Of a stretch of 64,000 nt of DNA, positions 57,191 to 64,000 are shown piece after piece. How positions within the stretch are numbered: the stretch's first letter is position 1; each line of letters starts with the position of its first letter. The translations under genes were made by a program, and so were the position numbers. The notes beneath the pieces were generated by a model that saw only the letters and a list, made by a program, of their open reading frames with translations, was not told where the DNA came from and ran no database searches. Source of the DNA: Atherix ibis (taxonomy: Eukaryota > Arthropoda > Insecta > Diptera > Athericidae); NCBI GenBank assembly GCA_958298945.1, contig OY282609.1:34879212-34943211 (forward strand), in the 5' to 3' direction.

Positions 57191-58141
57191 ATCCCATAAA
57201 TCTTAATGTTATTTAATAATATTACCTAAATCCGTAACCGTCATAATTGATGAAAATACATTTAATAAATAACCATTTCACCTGGTTTTAGATGTTCAAA
57301 ATGAATTATTTCGTTTGTTTTACAGTTTTATTAGTTAAAATCAATCCGTTTTAGATTAATTATATTTTCTGTGGTTGTCATCTAATCGGGACCTTCTTTG
57401 TACTAAGTGCCTTTACTATTTGATAAATATGTCGATATACAATTGACTCAAAATGGATATTTTAAGTTGAATTTTTTCAATAATTTTAGGATGCTTGCCA
57501 TGAAATTTAACTGAAATCTATCTGATCGAATTGAATTGGCTGCCCACTTCAGGAACTGTTAGATAGTCCAATATGATCAGCAAGTAGTTTTTGTGATTAT
57601 TGTTGTTGTATTGGGTTTACAAACTAATTTTCAACATTTTCAAAATAATTCCATTAACAAATTACTTAGAATTCGGATTGGTCATTCGCTGTCACACATG
57701 ATTTTTTTGGCAATACCAACTGGTGGTTGATGCTAATCCTCAGGTATACAGTATGCTATAGCTTCTGCCATCGTGAAGCTCCTGCATGCAAAAACTTAAC
57801 TCCCAAATCTTCACCCTATTATTTTACACTATACTAACGTTTTCCATATAATCTGCCCAAACTACTCGTATTCTGTCCTATTAATTATAGACCCATATCC
57901 TAAATAAAGTCGCCAAGTACCCTGGAACATGTCTACCTACCAACAAACAAAAAAACAAACCATAACAAATTTGAAAAGGTAAAAATATTCTTACTTGATT
58001 TTAATATTAATACAATAATATTTTGATCAAATTGATTTTACTCTATACTATTAATAATATTTCACCGCCAATATGTTTAGGACCAACTTATTTTCTCAAT
58101 TTATCAATGCAATGATTATTATAGGTTTTTTTTAAAAATTA
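57191..58141. other. AT-rich stretch without recognised gene
   Basis: No conserved frame. An A/C-rich simple tail (57940-57965, AACAAACAAAAAAACAAACC) could end an old retroposon whose body I cannot identify. Confidence 0.4.
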
Positions 58142-59220
58142 CTAGGTATATAAGCTTAAATCCGCTGTTTGGTTAAAGATGGCGTGAATAAGCGTATTAA
58201 GCTACCATGAGCACGTCATTTTTTTTTATGAGTTTGACATCTGTTAACATTAATCAGTGCACATTGTCAGCAATTTCATACAACAACATACATTTTTCTT
58301 TTGGTAATCATGTCTAGTTTTGTGCCAGAAAAAGAGCATTGTGTATGTGTCAAGCTCTGCTTTTCTGTGTCAATTTGAAGAATTCGGCTACCGGATCGCA
58401 TCGAATGCTTATAGAAGCCTATGGTGACAACAAAGTGCCGAGATTTTTACTTCTGGGACAAGAAGCGTGAAAATCGGCCTAGGAAGGTTGAGAACCATCA
58501 ATTGCAGGTTCTTTTGGACAAAGACGATACCCAAAAAATGCTCCCGGAATTACTCAACCAGCCATTTTCATGCATCTGCGTGCTGTGGGGAAGATTGAAA
58601 AGATAGGTAAATGGGTGCCCCAAGAATTGAACGATAGGCAGATGGAGCGACGCCAAAACACATGCAATATCTTGCTCGCCAGACAAAAAGAAAACGTCGT
58701 TACTGCATCGGATTGTGATAGACGATGAAAAGTGGATATATTTCAAGAATCCTAAACGCAAGAAATCGTGGGTTGATCCCGGCCAACCATCAACATCTTC
58801 TCCAAGACCAAATCATTTTGGACGGAAGACGATTTTGTGCCTTTGGTGGAATCAGCAGGGTATTGTCTACTATGAGATGTTGAAACCTGGTGAAACTGTC
58901 AATGTCCACCGCTACCACCAACAACTGATCAAATTGCACCGTGCTCTGCATGAAAAAAAGACGGATTATCATCAAAGACATGATGCCATTGCACACGTCA
59001 AAAATGGTCGATGGGACACGCGATCTCTAAGGAGCAGTTCGATTTTTACGAAGACGTGCGAAAATGGCTTGAAGTAGTGGTTTGCCTCGAAAGGGAAGGA
59101 ATTTTTTGGCGTGGTATTCACAAATTGCCCGATAGATGGGCAAACTTTGTAGCTAGAGGGGGCAATTAATTTGAATAAATTTGTTTTTGCTTTCTATGAG
59201 AAAAACATGTTTTTTTTTCT
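58142..59220 (+). mobile_element. Mos1-like mariner, right end missing
   Basis: Left end CTAGGTATATAAGCTTAAAT after TA at 58140-58141. The transposase frame begins at ATG 58310 (MSSFVPEKEH) and is shifted many times. A clean 120-codon frame (58715-59077) reads IDDEKWIYFKNPKRKKSWVD, GQPSTSSPRPNHFGRKTILC, WWNQQGIVYYEMLKPGETVN with the first catalytic Asp. A deletion after QRHD removes the second and third Asp blocks. The C-terminal part follows to about 59178. Beyond the A/T-rich end of the gene the expected right inverted repeat is absent, so the copy is truncated near 59220. It is the most damaged of the five. Confidence 0.78.
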
Positions 59221-62064
59221 TTTGGCAAGACTGCCCTTTATGTCAGCCCAAATATTTTGGTGTATTGAGGCATTATATTTACTGAAATGGCATTGAATGA
59301 TATTTACTGAAAATGGCATTGGACCTTCGATCCAATGCGTGTCTCAAGTTTATACTATAAAAAACACTTTTAAGACCCTATTTTGCATTGAAATTTTAAT
59401 TATTTTTTTAAAATAGATTTTAATTGTTGAGTCAATCGAAATGTCATTTTAAAAAATAATCAATTGACTCGAAATCTAATTCGAGTCAAAAATATTGGAA
59501 AATTATAGTTTTAAAATTAAGAACTATATTTTGATTAACTTTTCGTCGTATGGGTGAACAAAAAATTTCAATGAGGTCTATTTTTAGGCAAGTTGATTGT
59601 ATTTGTATAATTTTCTTTCAATAAGTTTTTATGCATATATCCAGGTTTATATTTTATAGCACCACTAAAATGATGCTTCTTAACAATTTAAGGTGTCCTC
59701 AGATTGGCGGTTGTTTGGTTAATAAGATGGAGCTATTAGATATTTTTAAGTTGCGTTCACAGAATTGATACCTCGGACTTGTATAAAAAAAACACCTTAT
59801 AAATAATATTTGCTGCCTATTGAGTGATGTTGTGGAGTGCTATGTGAATACACAAAATTGGGGATTGCTTTGTAATTAGAACAAAAAAATTTAATTACAT
59901 ATTCGGTCTCTCATTGTACTAATTTGTAAAATTCTTAGCGGATGATACACGTATGTATATAGATTTTATTAGAACAAAATCTGACTATTACGATTGGAAA
60001 TTCGTTTACTTTTAAAGCTCTTAATGGGTTTTTAGCTAGACACAAAATCGTTGGTGACTTTATAAAAATATTTGGTTTAAATTCAAGCTAACAGAGTTTT
60101 GAATTTCTATATATTACCCACAAAATCGTGTATAATCTTACACATAAAAAAAGCTTTTACTATCTAACAATAGAAATTTTGCTACAGATTACCAAAAAAG
60201 TAATGTTTAGGTAGATTAATGCTTTTTAAAATTGCATATGTTATCCGTTCCTGTGTTATTTAGAATTTTTTAATCCAGTTATTGTGACTTAATATCAAAT
60301 TTTTTTTAAAATAAAAAGTTTAAAGATTAAAGAAGTTGCAAATATTCACGATATTTAGAATTTGAAAATAATTTCAAATTGTTTCACATACAAAATAAAT
60401 TATATTAAAGTTGGTGAATAGTTTTAGAATCAAAATTTATTATGAAAAAAAAGTCGTTGTTCGGATAAATTGTTTGATTCTTGGAAAGAACTTCCTAGAC
60501 TAATACTAATCAAAAGTTCTACTCGACTATAAAAATAAACAATCGAAAAAAAAGTATAATAGCGAATAATTTTTCACAGTGAAACGTATAAAAAACTGGA
60601 TTCAAGTAGCAATTTAAACTTTTTATTAGGCCATTTAATCTGGAGTGGTCTTCGTCTGAAAAGTACTAGAAAGTCTAAACATCGCGTGGTTCGTAACAAA
60701 TCAATAATCATAGCAGCAAATGCTATGAAAGAATTCATTCTTTGTATTCGATTGATTCATCTTAATGACTTTTGGGCTTATGTATTGACGTTTAACGATT
60801 TGTTATAACAATCGAATAAGTTCAATAACATTTTGCGAAAAAATAATACAAACCAAAACCATTCTTTTTTAATAATATTTGTTGCTAAAGTTAGCTCCAT
60901 GTTAGGAACTCTTCCCGATAGGGTTACTTCCTGTTTTTTTTTGTTGGTTTAAAAAAAAACCATAATAATAAATTAGTTAAAAAAATTAGACAAAATAAAT
61001 GCTTGCAACTTATTTAGTTTCCATAAATAACTTTTCAATTATTTTGGAATATACTCACTTGTAAACACAAAACAATTTGCATATTTAGGAGCGGGGCATT
61101 CCGAACAAACTAATGAATCTCAGAGGAATAGTTGATTCTACTTGAGTGCTTGTGCTGCACTCAGCGTACATTTACGATGTAAGCATTTTGCAAGGGAACG
61201 TGTAACATTAATCTTTTAAAAGTGGCAGGATATTAGCACCATGCCAGGATAACAGTTTTCCAAGACAACACAAAAGAATTCATCCGCTAACATATGAGAG
61301 TGCACATATGCACTTTTGGATACGAACAGCAACCGCAAAACGATCCAAAAGTGACTGGAAATGTTGAATTTTGTTAAGGGATGCTATTTTGTGTAACGAG
61401 ATGCAATTTCATGGAAAATTTTAGTACGGATAGTAGTGCTTCTTTCCCGTCTCATATATTCTACAGTTTCCAAAATCAGCCATGTGAACATGTTTTTCGG
61501 AAAGCATCTAAGGATAATAATAGTCTTAGTTGAATGTAATGAGAACAAATTAAATCAATTTTCTAAGAAGAACGTCTGAAATATTTTGTTCATAAATTTG
61601 CCCCTTCACACATATAAAGGTTAATTTGGATAAATTAAATGCTGTTACAAAAATTATTTAAAAAAAAAACCATTCATTCTGTATTTAAAGGTATGCTTTT
61701 ATACAAAATTCCGAATATTTTTTAAAATTAGAATGAATTTCACGAATTCGTATGGAAACTAGTAATAAGTCGAAAATTTGTTGACTTAATTCTTATTATT
61801 CCAAAATAAAAGTAAATTGAATAAGTAACTTTAAGAAGTTATGGACTCCAAATTTGGAGTCCATAAGCTTTCTTTGCCAGGAAGTCAATGCTACATTGTA
61901 GATCTACTACAATAATTGTAACCGAAATAATCACTATATGCTGAAAAGGATTCTTCATGTAGAAGATGGTGCTTTATTATGAGTAATTTTTATAAAAAGA
62001 TTCCCTACTTAGCAAAAAAACTTTTATGGTTTGCAAAAAATAAATAATTTGTTATTTATTAATA
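59221..62064. other. AT-rich stretch with two palindromes
   Basis: No gene recognised. 61080-61400 is less AT-rich and contains a hairpin CACTTTTGGAT (61311-61321) with ATCCAAAAGTG (61343-61353) and the near-palindrome AGTGCACATATGCACT (61300-61315). A perfect palindrome lies at 61839-61866. No transposon motifs were seen. Confidence 0.45.
61839..61866. repeat. 28-bp perfect palindrome
   Basis: TTATGGACTCCAAA is followed immediately by its reverse complement TTTGGAGTCCATAA, with no spacer. It is outside any recognised element. Confidence 0.9.
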
Positions 62065-63311
62065 CGAGGTCTGTTCAAAAAGTATCGCGAATTTGTGTTT
62101 TTTCAAAAATTATTTATTTGTTCATGAATATCTATTTTGTCCCCTTCAAAGTAATCTCCACCAGATATTATATACTTGTGCCAACGTTTTTTCTAATCCT
62201 CGAAGCACTTCTAAAAATCATTTTTTGTGATCTTTTTCAGCTCCTCCTTCGAAGCCGTCTTTATCTTCTCAATCGTAGCGTAGCGACGTCCTTTAATGGG
62301 GCTCTTCAGTTTCGGGAACAGAAAAAAAGTTACAGGGGGCCAGATCTGGGGAATACAGTGACTGCGACATTATCAGTTTGTTGTTTTTGGCCAAAAATTC
62401 GCGAACAAGCAACGATGCGTGAGCAGACGCGTTATCATGGTGCAAAAGCCAATTTTTGTTCTTCCACAAATCCGGCCGTTTCTAGCGGATTGCTTCACGC
62501 AACTTGCGCATAACTTGCAGGTAATATTCCTTATTGACCGTTGTACCCTGTGCATTACTTACGCACGCCCCTGCAATCGAAGAAAACTGTAAGCAAAACC
62601 TTTACATTCAACCGAACTTATAGCGCTTTTTTCGGTCTTGGCTTCCATTGGGATGATTGAGCTTTGGTTTCCACGTCATAACCATAAACCATGATTCGTC
62701 ACCAGTTATGACCCTCTGGAGTAAATTTGGGTCATCGCGGACAGTGTCCAACCTCTCGTTAGTAAAGTTAATGCGATGCTGTTTTTGGTCGAAATTTAAC
62801 AATTTTAATACGAATTTCGCGGCCACCCGTCTCACGCCCAAATCATTGCTAAAAATCGAATAGCACGAGCCAATCGATATGTTTAAGTCCTCAGCAACTT
62901 CTCTAACGGTAATTCGACGATTGGATAATACTATTTTCTTCACTTCATCAATGTTTTCATCTGTTGTTGACGTGCTCGGGCGTCTGGCACGCTTTTCGTC
63001 GTTCACAAGGTAGCTTTACTATATGCCACAGTCAACATTCGGAATGCGTCCGCACAATTAATTTTGTTTTTCACACAAAATTTGATACAGATTCTTTGAT
63101 CCATTTTTTTGGAATGGGCAAAAATCGAAGACGAGCCAAAACACGTGCAAGCAAAGCAGCTGTCAAAAATTAACTGAATATTCAAAATGGCCAAACTTGT
63201 CGGCATAAGTGAGAGATATGAGTACCAACATAACGCCACAAAAAAATCGAAACTGGAATATACGTAACCCGTGGAAATTCAAAATTCGCGATATTTTTTG
63301 ACTTGACCTCG
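62065..63311 (-). mobile_element. SETMAR-like mariner, full-length broken copy
   Basis: 1247-bp element with ends CGAGGTCTGTTCAAAAAGTA (left) and CGAGGTCAAGTCAAAAAATA (right, inward), flanked by TA (62063-62064 and 63312-63313). The transposase runs on minus from ATG 63104 to about 62103: MDQRICIKFCVKNKINCADA, a deletion after YSKATL, then VNDEKRARRPSTSTTDENID, IVLSNRRITVREVAEDLNIS, DLGVRRVAAKFVLKLLNFDQ, ITGDESWF (first catalytic Asp). Beyond 62650 the frame is lost, though SIGTRTSKPIK-type and GGDYFEGDKIDIHE-like pieces show that the 3' half is present. It is the fuller relative of 47251-48198. Confidence 0.8.
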
Positions 63312-64000
63312 TATATCAAATTGAATTACGTATATAGTATTAAAGTCACATTTATTTTACTTTAGAAAAACTGACATTATTAGTTCTTAAAACAAAAACA
63401 AATATCTGTGTTTGAAATGAATAATCAGAAACCACACCTGATTTCGTAGAAAATATGTTAAAAATTAATTAAAAAATATTTTTTATTTAGGCTGGAAAAT
63501 TTTATCTAATAAAAGTGGGAATATTGTATGGTATCAGTTTCTTATTTTTCTTGCCTACCACGTATGTTATTTAAAGGTTAGTTTCAAAGCAATTTTCGCA
63601 TTCGCCGAAGCCTGCTTATTTTGATACAAAAAATTTAGTAAGTTCTTTTCCGTCATAAAGGTAGGTATTTTGTTGCAGTTTTCTTAACTCAACTAGACAA
63701 AAAAATATTACTGCTATATAACATAGTGTGCAATTTTTTAATTTTCTTTTTAATGACAGCTTACACAAAAAATTTACCAAAAAAAAACTAAATTATAATA
63801 AGAATTTTGTTTTATAAAATCTGTATAAGCTTCAATTAGAAAATAGATTTAATACCTAAGGATTTTTGGTCCTTTAGAGACGGCATTGTTGACATTAAAT
63901 AGATATAAATCAAAAACGCACACACACTATTGATTTTGATTTTCAGATTATTCTCATTATTCCTAAATATGATGGAGTATGATTTATTAAAAAACAATCG
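63312..64000. other. AT-rich stretch without recognised gene
   Basis: Nothing recognised up to the window end. Confidence 0.5.

Noticed and set aside
61300..61353. microRNA precursor hairpin
   Set aside because: The stem is only 11 bp with a 21-nt loop, too short for a typical insect precursor.

Overview
The window looks like AT-rich nuclear DNA from an insect, probably a fly. I infer this from the transposon families present: several mariner lineages (including a Mos1-like, mauritiana-type family), R1-clade, jockey-like and RTE-like non-LTR retrotransposons, a decayed Ty3/gypsy element and a tRNA-derived SINE. The species cannot be told from sequence alone. There is no bacterial, phage or organellar gene organisation. 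I recognise no complete host gene. Three short open stretches (3718-3901 minus, 18358-18501 plus, 53606-53863 plus) read like possible host exons and are flagged with low confidence.

Layout. 1-12 kb: a jockey-like fragment (1605-3160), then several relics of one Tc1/mariner lineage whose spacing fits the DD41D (rosa-like) group, including a 583-bp element with terminal inverted repeats and TA duplications (8687-9269). 12-17 kb: a 253-bp Mos1-like deletion derivative, an R1-clade LINE ('LINE B') carrying a second R1-clade LINE ('LINE A') inside it, and a nearly intact mariner with only two in-frame stops (15844-16908). 18-26 kb: a deleted mariner (19278-20115), a jockey-like LINE split by a tRNA-Val-like SINE (about 22455-23027), and a Mos1-like copy (24571-25853). 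27-32 kb: a three-level nest in which an RTE-like LINE is interrupted by LINE B, which is interrupted by LINE A; both insertions have readable target-site duplications. 34-41 kb: a Mos1-like copy, a cecropia-like mariner relic, two R1-clade LINE pieces in opposite orientation, and an irritans-like mariner with both inverted repeats. 44-51 kb: another Mos1-like copy, a short SETMAR-like mariner, and a related mariner containing an inverted duplication. 53-57 kb: a possible first exon, a gypsy LTR with a gag-protease-integrase remnant, and a third jockey-like piece. 58-64 kb: a fifth Mos1-like copy, a long AT-rich stretch with a 28-bp perfect palindrome, and a full-length but broken SETMAR-like mariner.

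Nothing here behaves as a coordinated gene system. The value of the window is as a readable record of transposon activity: five differently broken copies of one mariner family, the same LINE inserted twice into copies of a second LINE, and a premature stop shared by two LINE copies, which suggests a defective source element. All family names rest on motif recognition by eye, without database searches.
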